Assembly (NCBI RefSeq): GCF_014196425.1
Contig: NZ_JACIDR010000004.1
Coordinates: forward strand, 62,001 to 126,000
DNA: 64,000 bases
Reading direction: 5' to 3'
DNA from: Hansschlegelia beijingensis
Lineage (GTDB): Bacteria; Pseudomonadota; Alphaproteobacteria; Rhizobiales; Methylopilaceae
Part shown: positions 18,428-27,360 of the stretch, piece by piece
How positions within the stretch are numbered: the first letter of the stretch is position 1
Layout: every line of letters begins with the position of its first letter
The notes under the pieces: model-generated
Told to the model about the DNA's origin: nothing
Databases searched by the model: none
The model's input: only the letters and a program-made list of their open reading frames with translations
Position numbers and translations under genes: made by a program

Positions 18428-19947
18428 GCGGCAAATCGGTCGGGGTGATCGGGTCGGGACTGGGCGGCCTCGCTGCGGCCTGCGTGCTCGCGGCGCGGGG
18501 CCATCGGGTGACGGCGTTCGACAAGAACGGCTGGCTCGGCGGCAAGGCGGCGGTGCTGGAGGCCGACGGCTTCCGCTTCGACATGGGGCCGACCATCCTG
18601 ACGGTGCCGCGGGTGCTCGAGCGCATCTTCGCGGAAGCGGGCCGGGACATGGCGGACTATCTCGACCTCCGCCGCCTCGATCCCCAGTGGCGCTGCTTCT
18701 TCGACGGAGGCGAGAGCATCGACCTTCTGGCCGACGTCGACGCGATGGCGGGCGCCATGGACCGCTTCGCGCCCGGGACTGGCGCTGGCGAGGGCTATCG
18801 CCGGTTCCAGAAGGTCGCCGCGGGGCTGCACGGGGTCTCGGAGCGCTTCTTCTTCTGGAAGCCGGTCGAGGACTTGTTCGACACGATCGACCTTCGGGCG
18901 AACTTCAGCCCGGCGACCATGCGGGACGTGCTGTCGCTGCGGATGGGCAGCTCGGTGGCCGGCACCATCCGCCGGCACGTGCGCGAGGATCGTCTGGCGC
19001 AGATGCTCGATCACTTCACGCAATATGTGGGCTCGTCGCCCTATGGGTCGCCGGCGGTGCTGTGCGCCATCGCCCACATGCAGGCGGCGGACGGCGTCTG
19101 GTACCCGATGGGCGGCACGCGGGCGGTGGTCGAGGCGCTCGTCCGGCTCGGGCGGGAGCTCGGCGTCACGTTCCGGCCGGGAACGGACGTCGCCGGCGTC
19201 GAGCTTCGCGACGGCGCAGTCGTCGGCGTCCGGACCGCATCGGGCGACATCCTGGCCTTCGACGCGGTCGTCTCCAACATGGACGCGATCCGCACCTATC
19301 GCGAGCTGGTCGGCGGACCGGCGGCGCGCGCCTATGAGAGCAAGGGCTTCGAGCCGGCCTGCTCGGGCGTGGTGCTCTATCTCGGCCTCAAGCAGCGCTA
19401 CGAACATCTCGCGCATCACTGCTTCGTCTTCTCCCGCGACCCGGAGGAGGAGTTCGACGCGATCTACAAGCACGGCCGGCCCGCGCCCGACCCGACCTGC
19501 TACCTCGCCGCGCCCTCCTTCACGGAGCCGGGCGTCGCGCCGGAGGGCGGCGAGGCGCTCTATGTTCTGGTGCACGCCCCCTATCTCCGGCCCGGCCAGG
19601 ACTGGAGCCGCATGCTGCCCGGCTACCGCCAGGTCATCCTCGACAAGCTGAAGCGCTCGGCAGGGCTGCACGACATCGAGGAGCGGATCACGTTCGAGCG
19701 CGCGCTGACGCCTCAGGACATCCACGACCGCTACAAGGTGCTGGACGGCGCGATCTACGGGCTTGCGAGCCACGGCAAGTTCATGGGCGCGTTCAAGCCC
19801 GGCAACCGCAGCCGCAAGGTGCCGGGCCTCTATCTCGCGGGCGGCGCGGCCCATCCGGGCCCTGGCATGCCGATGGTGATGATGTCCGGCTGGATCGCGG
19901 CCGACGTGCTCGACCGCGACGCCTCGGCGGCCGCTGGAGCGGCCTGA
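18424..19947 (+). CDS. crtP: CrtP-like C30 carotenoid end-group oxidase
   Basis: The 507-residue flavoprotein is a CrtI/CrtN paralogue with GSGLGGLAAAC at the start and GGAAHPGPGMPMVMMSG at the end. The segments QWRCFFDGG, YVGSSPYGSPAVL, HMQAADGVWYPMGG and EPACSGVVLYLGL match CrtP (CrtNb), which oxidises the terminal methyl of diaponeurosporene to an aldehyde or acid. It shares ATGA with crtN and one base with the acyltransferase. The aldehyde it would produce is a plausible substrate for the aldehyde dehydrogenase at the end of the operon. Confidence 0.88.
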   Translation: MSGKSVGVIGSGLGGLAAACVLAARGHRVTAFDKNGWLGGKAAVLEADGFRFDMGPTILTVPRVLERIFAEAGRDMADYLDLRRLDPQWRCFFDGGESIDLLADVDAMAGAMDRFAPGTGAGEGYRRFQKVAAGLHGVSERFFFWKPVEDLFDTIDLRANFSPATMRDVLSLRMGSSVAGTIRRHVREDRLAQMLDHFTQYVGSSPYGSPAVLCAIAHMQAADGVWYPMGGTRAVVEALVRLGRELGVTFRPGTDVAGVELRDGAVVGVRTASGDILAFDAVVSNMDAIRTYRELVGGPAARAYESKGFEPACSGVVLYLGLKQRYEHLAHHCFVFSRDPEEEFDAIYKHGRPAPDPTCYLAAPSFTEPGVAPEGGEALYVLVHAPYLRPGQDWSRMLPGYRQVILDKLKRSAGLHDIEERITFERALTPQDIHDRYKVLDGAIYGLASHGKFMGAFKPGNRSRKVPGLYLAGGAAHPGPGMPMVMMSGWIAADVLDRDASAAAGAA

Positions 19948-20783
19948 TGACCCCGCGGCGCGCCCCGGCTCCGCGCTCCGCGAACGTCGTGGAGCGGTAC
20001 TCGCCGTTTCAGGCGCGCTTCTTCGCGCTCTATTTCGAGCGCTACTTCCGCCGCCATATGAACGCGCTGCGGCTCACGGGCGCGACCCGCGTCCGAAATG
20101 GCGGAGCCGGCCCGCTGATCCTCTACGCCAACCACCCGGGCTGGTGGGACGCGGCCCTCTACCTGATCCTGGCGCGCCGGCTGTTTCCGGACCGGCGCCC
20201 TTTCGCTCCGATGGATCGCGAGATGCTGGAGAAGTACGCCTTCTTCGGCCGCATCGGGGCCTATGGGGTCGATCTCGAAAAGATGTCGGGCGCGGCCGAT
20301 TTCTTCCGGCAAAGCGCCCTGATCCTCTCGCGTGACGACAGCCTGTTGTGGATCGCCGCGCAGGGTCGCTTCTCCGATCCGCGCGAGCGCCCGCTCGGGC
20401 TGAAGCCCGGCCTCGCCTGGCTGTGCGAGGCGGCGCCGGGTGCCGTCCTCGCGCCGGTCGCGTTCGAATACGCGTTCTGGACGGAGCGGAGCGCCGAAGC
20501 CTTCGCGGCGTTCGGCGAGCCTGTTCCGGCGGCGGAGCTGCTCGCGCTGGACCGTGAGGTGCGTCAGGAGGACCTGAGCCGCAGGCTCGCCGAGACCATG
20601 GACCAGCTCGCCCGCGACGTCGTCTCCCGTGATCCCGAGCGCTTCGAGACGGTGCTGACGGGCCGCGCCGGGGTTGGCGGCGTCTACGACGCCTGGAAGA
20701 GCGTCGCGGCCGTCGCGCGCGGGGGGCGCTGGGATCCCGCGCACCGCAAGGGCGCCCGGCCAGGCTTCGAGGGCGACCGTTGA
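19947..20783 (+). CDS. Lysophospholipid-acyltransferase-like protein of the carotenoid operon
   Basis: The 278-residue protein of the PlsC/LPLAT fold has the catalytic NHPGWWD (NHx4D, residues 62-68) and a later QGRFSDPRERPLGLKPG where PlsC proteins have their EGTRS-type block. It starts one base into the crtP stop (TGATG). In C30 carotenoid clusters an acyltransferase (CrtO-like in staphylococci, PlsC-like elsewhere) esterifies the glycosylated carotenoid. That is the most likely role, although membrane phospholipid acylation cannot be excluded. Confidence 0.8.
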   Translation: MTPRRAPAPRSANVVERYSPFQARFFALYFERYFRRHMNALRLTGATRVRNGGAGPLILYANHPGWWDAALYLILARRLFPDRRPFAPMDREMLEKYAFFGRIGAYGVDLEKMSGAADFFRQSALILSRDDSLLWIAAQGRFSDPRERPLGLKPGLAWLCEAAPGAVLAPVAFEYAFWTERSAEAFAAFGEPVPAAELLALDREVRQEDLSRRLAETMDQLARDVVSRDPERFETVLTGRAGVGGVYDAWKSVAAVARGGRWDPAHRKGARPGFEGDR

Positions 20784-22408
20784 GCGCCGCTTTGTCGAAA
20801 ACGCCGGCGGACGAGAATTTTCCGGTGGCGTCCTTCCTGCTGCGGCCGCAGATGCGCGCGCCGACGCTCGCCTTCTACCGCTTCGTCCGGCGGGCGGACG
20901 ATGTCGCGGACGATCCTGTCCTCGCGCCGCAGGAGAAGCTCTCTCGTCTCGCGGCTTTCGAGGGGGCGTTGCTGGCGGGCGATTCGGGGGATCCGGTCGC
21001 GAAGGCTCTCGCCGACGTGGACGGCCGGTTCGGCGTCGGCCGGGCGGAAGCGCTCGCCATGATCGAGGCGTTTCGGCAGGACGCAAGCCCTCGGCGCTAC
21101 GAGACGCTCGACGACCTCAGGGCGTATTGCGCGAAAAGCGCGGCGCCGGCCGGTCGCTTCCTGCTCCGGCTGCACGGCGAGACCGAGTCCGCCTTCCCGG
21201 CCTCGGACGCGCTCTGCGCCGCGCTTCAGATCCTGAACCACATCCAGGACGCGGCCGACGACCGGCGGTCCCTCGACCGGGTGTACCTGCCGCAGAGCTG
21301 GCTCGCGGAAGCCGGCGGCGAGGCGGCGTTCTTCGACGCGGAGCGCGGCGCGGCCCGGCGCCCGGTGCTCGACGCTCTGCTCGACCGGGTCGACGAGATG
21401 ATCTGCGACGCTGCGGCCCTTCCGGAGGCGATCCGCGACCGCCGGCTCGCCTTGCAGGCCTGCGCCACCATCGAGATGGCGTGGCGGCTGCGCTTCAAGC
21501 TCTCGCGCGAGGATCCGGTGCTTGGCCGTGTGGCTGTCGGCCGGCGCGACTTCATCGCTGCGTTGCCGGCGACTTTCGCGCGGGCGCGGCGCGCCGGCGC
21601 GGACGCCCGCGCGGTGCGCCGGGTCGTCAGCCGGTCCCGCTCGTCCTTCAGGCTCGGCATGTCGGTGCTCGAAGCCGACCGCAGGCGGGCGATCAACGCC
21701 GTCTACGCCTTCTGCCGCAGGGTCGACGACGTGGCGGACTGCTCCGCGCCGCGCGAGGAGAAGTCGCGCCTGCTGGCGGGCTGGCGATCCGAGCTCGACC
21801 GGCCGACCGGCGCCGTCGGCCGCGAGCTCGCCTGGGCGCGGGAGCGGTTCGACCTGCCGCCAGAGGAGCTTCTCGCGGTCCTCGACGGCATGGAGCAGGA
21901 CGCAAGGGGCCGCGTCCGGATCGCGGACACGGAGGCGCTCGATCTCTACTGCCGCCGGGTGGCCGGCGCCGTCGGGGTGCTGGCCGTCTCGATCTTCGGC
22001 GCGACGTCGGCGCGCGACTTCGCGCTGACGCTCGGCCGCACGCTGCAGATCGTGAATGTCATGCGCGATGTCGGCGAGGACGCCCGCGCCGACCGCGTCT
22101 ATGTCCCGCTCTCGTGGATCGAGGCCGATCCGGGCCTGCCGGCCCTCCAGCTCATCCGGTCGCCACGCTTCGAGGCGGCGTGGATCCGGCTCGCGGCCGA
22201 AGCCGAGCAGGGCTTTGCGGCCTCCGGCGAGATGCTCCGCCATCTCGACCGCCGCAGGCTGAAGCCGGCCATCCTGATGATGGAAGGCTATCGCTGCCTG
22301 TTCCGGCGCATGGCGCGCGAGGGCGGACCGAAGCTCGACGCCCCGCGGTCCGGACTGCGGTTCGGCGAGCGGCTGCGTCTGCTGTCGCGCGCCGCGACCC
22401 CGGCATGA
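20780..22408 (+). CDS. hpnCD: Fused HpnC-HpnD: hydroxysqualene synthase + presqualene diphosphate synthase
   Basis: The 542-residue protein contains two complete trans-isoprenyl synthase domains. Residues 1-265 match HpnC: ENFPVAS (12-18), first Asp motif DDVADD (40-45), second NHIQDAADD (153-161), DRVYLPQSW. Residues about 283-542 match HpnD: RRVDDVAD (313-320), second RDVGED (429-434), DRVYVPLSW. HpnD makes presqualene diphosphate from two farnesyl diphosphates, and HpnC turns it into hydroxysqualene. They are normally separate adjacent genes of about 280 codons. No stop interrupts the junction (about 265-283). The TTG start overlaps the upstream stop (TTGA). Confidence 0.9.
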   Translation: MSAALSKTPADENFPVASFLLRPQMRAPTLAFYRFVRRADDVADDPVLAPQEKLSRLAAFEGALLAGDSGDPVAKALADVDGRFGVGRAEALAMIEAFRQDASPRRYETLDDLRAYCAKSAAPAGRFLLRLHGETESAFPASDALCAALQILNHIQDAADDRRSLDRVYLPQSWLAEAGGEAAFFDAERGAARRPVLDALLDRVDEMICDAAALPEAIRDRRLALQACATIEMAWRLRFKLSREDPVLGRVAVGRRDFIAALPATFARARRAGADARAVRRVVSRSRSSFRLGMSVLEADRRRAINAVYAFCRRVDDVADCSAPREEKSRLLAGWRSELDRPTGAVGRELAWARERFDLPPEELLAVLDGMEQDARGRVRIADTEALDLYCRRVAGAVGVLAVSIFGATSARDFALTLGRTLQIVNVMRDVGEDARADRVYVPLSWIEADPGLPALQLIRSPRFEAAWIRLAAEAEQGFAASGEMLRHLDRRRLKPAILMMEGYRCLFRRMAREGGPKLDAPRSGLRFGERLRLLSRAATPA

Positions 22409-23664
22409 GCGGCGCGGCGCACATTGTGGGCGGTGGCGTCGCGGGGCTGGCGGCGGCGTATGAGACCGCGGTCGCGGGCCGGCGGACGGTGGTCTACGAA
22501 GCTGCGCCGCAGCTCGGCGGCCGCTGTCGCACGGTGGTCGGCCCGGACGGCTTCAGCCACGACAACGGCACCCACGCTCTTCTCTCCTGTAACACGGCCG
22601 CGACCGGCTTTCTGAAGGCGATCGGCGCGCTCGGCGACTGGGTGGAGCCGGAGCCGGACGGCCTGCCGATGGTGGATGCGCGGACCGGGACGGCGCGCTG
22701 CGTCGGTCTCTCCCCGTTCAGCTGGCTCGACCCGAATCGGCGGCCGGCCGGCTTCGCGGCGGCGGATCTCGTCCGTCTGGCGGCCGCGGCGCTCCCCTTG
22801 CGCGATCGACCGGTCGCGGCGCGCTTCGCCGCAAGCGGTCTCGCCGGGACCTTCGTGGACCCGCTCGCTGTCGCGGTGCTGAACACGCGCTCCGAGATGG
22901 CCTCGTCGCGTCGCCTCGGTCATGTGCTGCGCCGGCTGGCGCGACCCGGCGCGGCGCGCCTCATGATTCCGCGCCGCGGCCTCGGCCCGGACATGATCGA
23001 GCCGGCGGAGCGCGCGCTCGGGCGTCATGGCGCGACGATCGCCTTCAACGCCCGGCTGCGGGCGCTCGCGGTCGCTGACGAGCGCGTCGTTCGGCTCGAT
23101 TTCGGCTTCGGCTCCGTGGCGGTGGCGCCGGAGGACATGGTCATTCTTGCGCTCCCGCCGCACGAGGTCTCGCGGCTGATGCCGGAGCTTGCGACGCCCG
23201 CAGCCTTCGAAAGCATCGCCGGCGTCCACTTCGCCCTGCGGGGTCCCGCGGCCCCGCGGCTTGTCGGGATCACGGGCGGGCTCTCGCAATGGGTCGCCCT
23301 GCGGGAGGCCTGCGCCAGCGTGACGATCTCGGCGGCCTCCGACCTCGATCGCGCCGACCTCGCGGACCGCGTCTGGCCCGAGGTGCGCGCGGCGCGGCTG
23401 TGCGTCGGCCTCGACGCGTCGGAGGCGGCGCCTGACGCCCGCGTCCTGATCGAGCGGCGGGCGACGATCCGCCATGCGGTCGGTGACCCGATCGGGTTCC
23501 CGCGCACGCGCGTCGAAAATCTCGTCTTCGCCGGCGACTGGGGCGGCCCGCTGCCGGCGACCATCGAGGCGGCGGTGGCGTCGGGGCGCGCGGCCGGGCG
23601 ACGTCGCATCCACGCCTCCCGGCGCTCGAAGCGGCCGTCCGCCCTGCGTGAGGCCGCGATTTGA
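22405..23664 (+). CDS. hpnE: Hydroxysqualene dehydroxylase HpnE
   Basis: The 419-residue FAD enzyme has IVGGGVAGLAAAYE (about 7-20), the GGRCR motif and a C-terminal FVFAGDWGGPLPATIEAAVASGR FAD-binding block split across the last 50 residues. HpnE reduces hydroxysqualene to squalene and belongs to the amine-oxidase/desaturase superfamily, so it can be mistaken for a phytoene desaturase. Direct coupling (ATGA) to the HpnC-HpnD fusion supports the HpnE assignment. The squalene would go to the C30 carotenoid and possibly to hopanoids, although no squalene-hopene cyclase is in the window. Confidence 0.88.
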   Translation: MSGAAHIVGGGVAGLAAAYETAVAGRRTVVYEAAPQLGGRCRTVVGPDGFSHDNGTHALLSCNTAATGFLKAIGALGDWVEPEPDGLPMVDARTGTARCVGLSPFSWLDPNRRPAGFAAADLVRLAAAALPLRDRPVAARFAASGLAGTFVDPLAVAVLNTRSEMASSRRLGHVLRRLARPGAARLMIPRRGLGPDMIEPAERALGRHGATIAFNARLRALAVADERVVRLDFGFGSVAVAPEDMVILALPPHEVSRLMPELATPAAFESIAGVHFALRGPAAPRLVGITGGLSQWVALREACASVTISAASDLDRADLADRVWPEVRAARLCVGLDASEAAPDARVLIERRATIRHAVGDPIGFPRTRVENLVFAGDWGGPLPATIEAAVASGRAAGRRRIHASRRSKRPSALREAAI

Positions 23665-24596
23665 GGCCGCTCACCGTCCTGCTCGCCGCGCCGCGCGGCT
23701 TCTGCGCCGGCGTGCGCCGCGCCGTCCAGGCCGTCGAGGACGCGCGCGCCGCCACCGATCGCCCGATTTATGTCCGGCACCAGATCATCCACAACCGCCG
23801 GGTGACCGACCGTCTCGAAACCGCTGGCGTGAGGTTCGTGGACGAGCTGGAGCAGATTCCGCCGGACGCGGTGACGGTGCTGAGCGCGCACGGCGTCGGC
23901 CGCGAGGTGGCCGGGCAGGCGGCCCGCCGCGCCGCGCCCGTGCTGGACGCGACCTGTCCGCTCGTGCGCCGCGTCCACCTCGAGGCGGCCCGCAGCGCGC
24001 AGGCCGGGCGCAAGATCGTCGTCATCGGCCATGAGGGGCATCCGGAGGTGACGGGCATTCTCGGCCATATCGACGGCGAGGCCGCCGTGGCGGCGAGCCC
24101 GGCGGAGGTCGAGGCGCTCGGCTTCGCGCCGGAGGACCCGGTCGCCTATGTGGTGCAGACGACTTTGTCCGTGGACGATGCGCGCGCCGTGATCGCGGCG
24201 CTTCACGCGCGCTACGCGGACGTCGCCGGGCCGGACGTGCGCACCATCTGCTACGCCACGCAGAACCGGCAGACGGCGCTGCGGCGGATCGCCGGGCGGG
24301 CGGACCGGCTGGTGGTGTGCGGGGCCCGCAACAGCTCCAACGCCAACCGGCTGCGCGAGGTCGGCGAGGCGGAAGGCCGACCGACGCTGCTGATCGAGGA
24401 GGCCGGCGAGCTTCCGCGCGCCTTCGTGGAGGAGGCCGAGGTTCTCGGCGTCACGGCGGCCGCCTCGACCCCGGAGGAACTGGTGCAGGAGCTTCTGGAC
24501 CGTCTCGCTTCATGGAGAGCGATTTCGGTGTCGGAGGTCGGCGACCCCGAAGAGAACGTGCGCTTCGCGCCGGTCGATCTCGGCGCGCTGGCGTGA
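23661..24596 (+). CDS. ispH: 4-hydroxy-3-methylbut-2-enyl diphosphate reductase (IspH/LytB)
   Basis: This [4Fe-4S] enzyme is the last step of the MEP pathway and makes IPP and DMAPP. The three cluster cysteines are at 15 (PRGFCAGV), 99 (LDATCPLV) and 197 (TICYATQNRQ). Substrate-binding segments HQIIHN, SAHGVG, GHEGHPEVTG and NSSNANRL are all present. The length of 311 residues is standard. The TTG start is inside the hpnE stop (TTGA). Placement in the carotenoid operon suggests that it raises precursor supply; whether a second ispH exists elsewhere cannot be seen. Confidence 0.94.
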   Translation: MRPLTVLLAAPRGFCAGVRRAVQAVEDARAATDRPIYVRHQIIHNRRVTDRLETAGVRFVDELEQIPPDAVTVLSAHGVGREVAGQAARRAAPVLDATCPLVRRVHLEAARSAQAGRKIVVIGHEGHPEVTGILGHIDGEAAVAASPAEVEALGFAPEDPVAYVVQTTLSVDDARAVIAALHARYADVAGPDVRTICYATQNRQTALRRIAGRADRLVVCGARNSSNANRLREVGEAEGRPTLLIEEAGELPRAFVEEAEVLGVTAAASTPEELVQELLDRLASWRAISVSEVGDPEENVRFAPVDLGALA

Positions 24597-25954
24597 CGGA
24601 GGAGGTCGCGACCGCCTATGCGGCGCTGCGCGCCGCCGACCGGCGCGAGGGCGGGCTGCCGCTTTCGATCCGCAAGCAGCGGCTCGCCGCCCTGCAGGAC
24701 GCGCTTGTCGCGCGCCGGGACGAGATCGCCGAGGCCGTCGACCGCGATTTCGGCCGCCGGTCGCGCGAGGAGACGCTGATCGCCGAGGTGATCGTGACGC
24801 TTAACGCGATCCGGCACGCGCGGCGCCGGCTTCGCGGCTGGGCGCGGCCGCGACGGGTCGCGGTCGACGCGCCGTTCTGGCCGAGCCGCGCCTGGGTCAC
24901 GCCGCAGCCGCTCGGCGTGGTGGGCGTGATCGCGCCGTGGAACTACCCCGTGCAGCTGTGCCTGCTGCCCCTCGTGGGCGCGCTTTCCGCCGGCAACCGC
25001 ATCCTGCTCAAGCCTTCCGAGCGGACGCCGCGGACCTCGGCGCTGCTGGCGGCGCTGATCGCAGAGGCGCTCGGCGACGAGGTCGCGCGCGTCGTGCAGG
25101 GCGACGCGCGGGTCGCGGAGGCGATCGCGCGCCTGCCGCTCGACCATCTCCTGTTCACCGGCTCGACGGCTGCGGGCCGCGCCGTGATGGCCGCCGCCGC
25201 CGAAAACCTCACGCCGGTGACGCTGGAGCTAGGCGGCAAATGCCCCGTGCTGATCACGCCGGACTCCGACCTCGACGAGGCGGCGCGCCTGATCGTGACC
25301 GGGAAGGGGCTGAACGCCGGCCAGACCTGCCTTGCGCCCGACACGGTGCTGCTGGCGGGCGTCGCCCCCGAGCCCTTCAAGGCGGCGCTGCGCGACGCGG
25401 CCCGCCTGATCTTCCCGGAGGGGCTCCCGACCGCCATCATCTCGGCGGATCACCGCGCGCGGCTCGAACGTCTGGGCGAGGGGGAGCGGGTCGAGGAGCT
25501 CGGGCCCCAGGCCGCTCCCGAAGGGCTTGCGGTCATCGAGCCGGCCGCCGGCTCGCCCGCCGCGACCGAGGAGCTGTTCGGGCCGCTGCTCGCGATCGAA
25601 GCCCATCCGGACCTCGATGCGGCGCTCGCTGCGCTGCGCGCCCGGCCGGCCCCGCTCGCGGTCTACGCCATGACCCGGGACCGCGGCGTCGAACAGAAAA
25701 TCCTCGAGGGCACGCGCTCCGGCGCGGTGGTGGTCAACGGCGCGGTCGCCCACGCGGCGATCGAGTCGCTGCCGTTCGGCGGCGTCGGCCAGTCCGGGAT
25801 GGGCCGCTACCACGGGCGGGCCGGCTTCGAGACGTTCTCGAACATGCGCGGGCATGTCCGGCACGCACGCTGGACGGTGGCGCGGCTGCTCGATCCGCCA
25901 TACGACGCCCGACACGCCCGGATGCTGCGGGCGATGTTCCGCTGGATGCGCTGA
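24593..25954 (+). CDS. Aldehyde dehydrogenase of the C30 carotenoid operon
   Basis: The 453-residue NAD(P)-dependent aldehyde dehydrogenase has VIAPWNYP, GSTAAGR, the catalytic Glu in LELGGKCP (212) and nucleophile Cys in NAGQTCLAP (246), with GVGQSGMGRYHGRAGFETFS near the end. The short class-3-like form with a C-terminal membrane-type tail resembles coniferyl/fatty aldehyde dehydrogenases and the 4,4'-diaponeurosporenal dehydrogenase of staphyloxanthin synthesis. The GTG start overlaps the ispH stop (GTGA). It probably oxidises the CrtP aldehyde to the carotenoid acid. Confidence 0.88.
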   Translation: MTEEVATAYAALRAADRREGGLPLSIRKQRLAALQDALVARRDEIAEAVDRDFGRRSREETLIAEVIVTLNAIRHARRRLRGWARPRRVAVDAPFWPSRAWVTPQPLGVVGVIAPWNYPVQLCLLPLVGALSAGNRILLKPSERTPRTSALLAALIAEALGDEVARVVQGDARVAEAIARLPLDHLLFTGSTAAGRAVMAAAAENLTPVTLELGGKCPVLITPDSDLDEAARLIVTGKGLNAGQTCLAPDTVLLAGVAPEPFKAALRDAARLIFPEGLPTAIISADHRARLERLGEGERVEELGPQAAPEGLAVIEPAAGSPAATEELFGPLLAIEAHPDLDAALAALRARPAPLAVYAMTRDRGVEQKILEGTRSGAVVVNGAVAHAAIESLPFGGVGQSGMGRYHGRAGFETFSNMRGHVRHARWTVARLLDPPYDARHARMLRAMFRWMR

Positions 25955-25963
25955 CCCGGCCGC

Positions 25964-27349
25964 TCACGCGCAGCAGCGGATGTCGGGCGCCTCCGGATCC
26001 CGGCGTGCGGCGGCCAGCATCTCCGCGATCGAGGTCAGCTTCTCGCGGGGCTTGCCGGCCGCCGAGCCGGCGCGGCGCTCGGCGTCGTCGATCAGCTTCC
26101 AGGCTCCGAAATCGACAGGGCGCGCGCCGCGTCTCTCCAGCAGGCCGCGCAGCCCGGCGCGGCCGCGTTTGCCCGGCGCCGCGCCGTGAAGGTCGGAAAG
26201 AAGCGTCTCGACGGTCTCCAGGCTGCAGGCCCGGTTCACGCCGATCACCCCGGACGGCCCCCGCTTGATCCAGCCGACGACATAGAGACCGGGCGCGGGG
26301 CCCCCCTGATCCATCACGCGCCCGCGGAGGTGGGGTATCGTGCCGGACCTCGCGTCGAACGGGACGCCCTCGATCGCAACGCCGGTGTAGCCCACGCTCC
26401 GGAACACCAGGCCCGCCTCGATCGCGGCTGTTTCGCCACAGGGCGTCGCGACCTGGGCGAAGGGCTCTCCGGAAAGCCGGCAACGGTCGAACAGCACCCG
26501 CTCCACGCGTCCCGCGCCCTCGATGGCCTTCGGGCTGAGGTTGAACCGCAGGTGGATCGCCTTGCGCCGCTCGCGCGGCCGGCCTTCCAGCGTCCTGAGG
26601 ATCTTCAGGCTCTGCGCGGCCGTGACGCCCCGGGCGTCGGCGATCTCGGCCGCGCAGGCCGGCCCGATCGCGAGGTCCGCTGGGTCGAGAACCACGTCGG
26701 CCTCGGAAAGCGTTCCGAGTTCACGGATCTCCTTCGCGGTCCACTTCGCCTGGGCGGGCCCGCGCCTGCCGACGAGGTGCACGTCCCGCACCCGGCTCTC
26801 GGCGAGCGCTTCGAGCGCGTGGGAGCAGATGTCGGTCTGGCGGAGCTCGTCCACGGACTTGGAGAGGATCCGGCAGACGTCGATCGCCACATTGCCGTGG
26901 CCGAGCACGACCGCGGTCTCGCAGGACAGATCGAACGATCGGTCGCGATAGTCCGGATGGCCGTTGTACCAGGCCACGAACTCGGTCGCCGAACAGCTTC
27001 CGGGCAGATCCTCGCCGGGCGCGCCGAGCTTGCGGTCGGCGGACGATCCGCTGGCGACCACGACGGCGTCGTAGAGCTCGCGCAGCTCGTCGACCGACAC
27101 GTCCCGGCCGAGTGCCACATTGCCGAAGAAGGCGAAGCGCTCGTGGCCCGCGATCTCGGTGAAGTTCTGGCAGACCTGCTTCAGTTTCGGGTGGTCGGGG
27201 GCGACCCCGAACCTCACCAGCCCGAACGGCGTCGGCAGGCGCTCGACGACGTCGACTTCCGCGCCCGCCGCGAGCAGCGCCTCGGCGGCGTAGAAGCCGC
27301 TCGGCCCGCTGCCGACGACGACGACCTTGAGCGGCCCCGGCGGGTTCAC
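25964..27349 (-). CDS. FAD-dependent ferredoxin-NADP(+) reductase, adrenodoxin-reductase/FprA type
   Basis: The 461-residue two-dinucleotide-domain flavoprotein has VVVGSGPSGFYAAEALL at the start, TPFGLVRFGVAPDHPKLK, an NADP-binding VLGHGNVAIDVCRIL, and the late GWIKRGPSGVIGVNR. These are hallmarks of FprA/adrenodoxin reductases, which move electrons between NADPH and ferredoxin. The GTG at 27349 is chosen because it gives the canonical N-terminus; the open frame upstream is a shadow of the ferredoxin gene. The gene lies 11 bases after fdxA, so the ferredoxin encoded there is the likely partner. Confidence 0.9.
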   Translation of the reverse strand: MNPPGPLKVVVVGSGPSGFYAAEALLAAGAEVDVVERLPTPFGLVRFGVAPDHPKLKQVCQNFTEIAGHERFAFFGNVALGRDVSVDELRELYDAVVVASGSSADRKLGAPGEDLPGSCSATEFVAWYNGHPDYRDRSFDLSCETAVVLGHGNVAIDVCRILSKSVDELRQTDICSHALEALAESRVRDVHLVGRRGPAQAKWTAKEIRELGTLSEADVVLDPADLAIGPACAAEIADARGVTAAQSLKILRTLEGRPRERRKAIHLRFNLSPKAIEGAGRVERVLFDRCRLSGEPFAQVATPCGETAAIEAGLVFRSVGYTGVAIEGVPFDARSGTIPHLRGRVMDQGGPAPGLYVVGWIKRGPSGVIGVNRACSLETVETLLSDLHGAAPGKRGRAGLRGLLERRGARPVDFGAWKLIDDAERRAGSAAGKPREKLTSIAEMLAAARRDPEAPDIRCCA

Positions 27350-27360
27350 CTGCCGCGTCC

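Noticed and set aside
16865-19947. C40 phytoene desaturase (crtI) pair
   Set aside because: No phytoene synthase or GGPP synthase is near, the internal motifs fit CrtN and CrtP, and the operon contains the HpnCDE squalene route.
22405-23664. A third carotenoid desaturase
   Set aside because: The sequence and its coupling to HpnC-HpnD fit HpnE (hydroxysqualene dehydroxylase) better.
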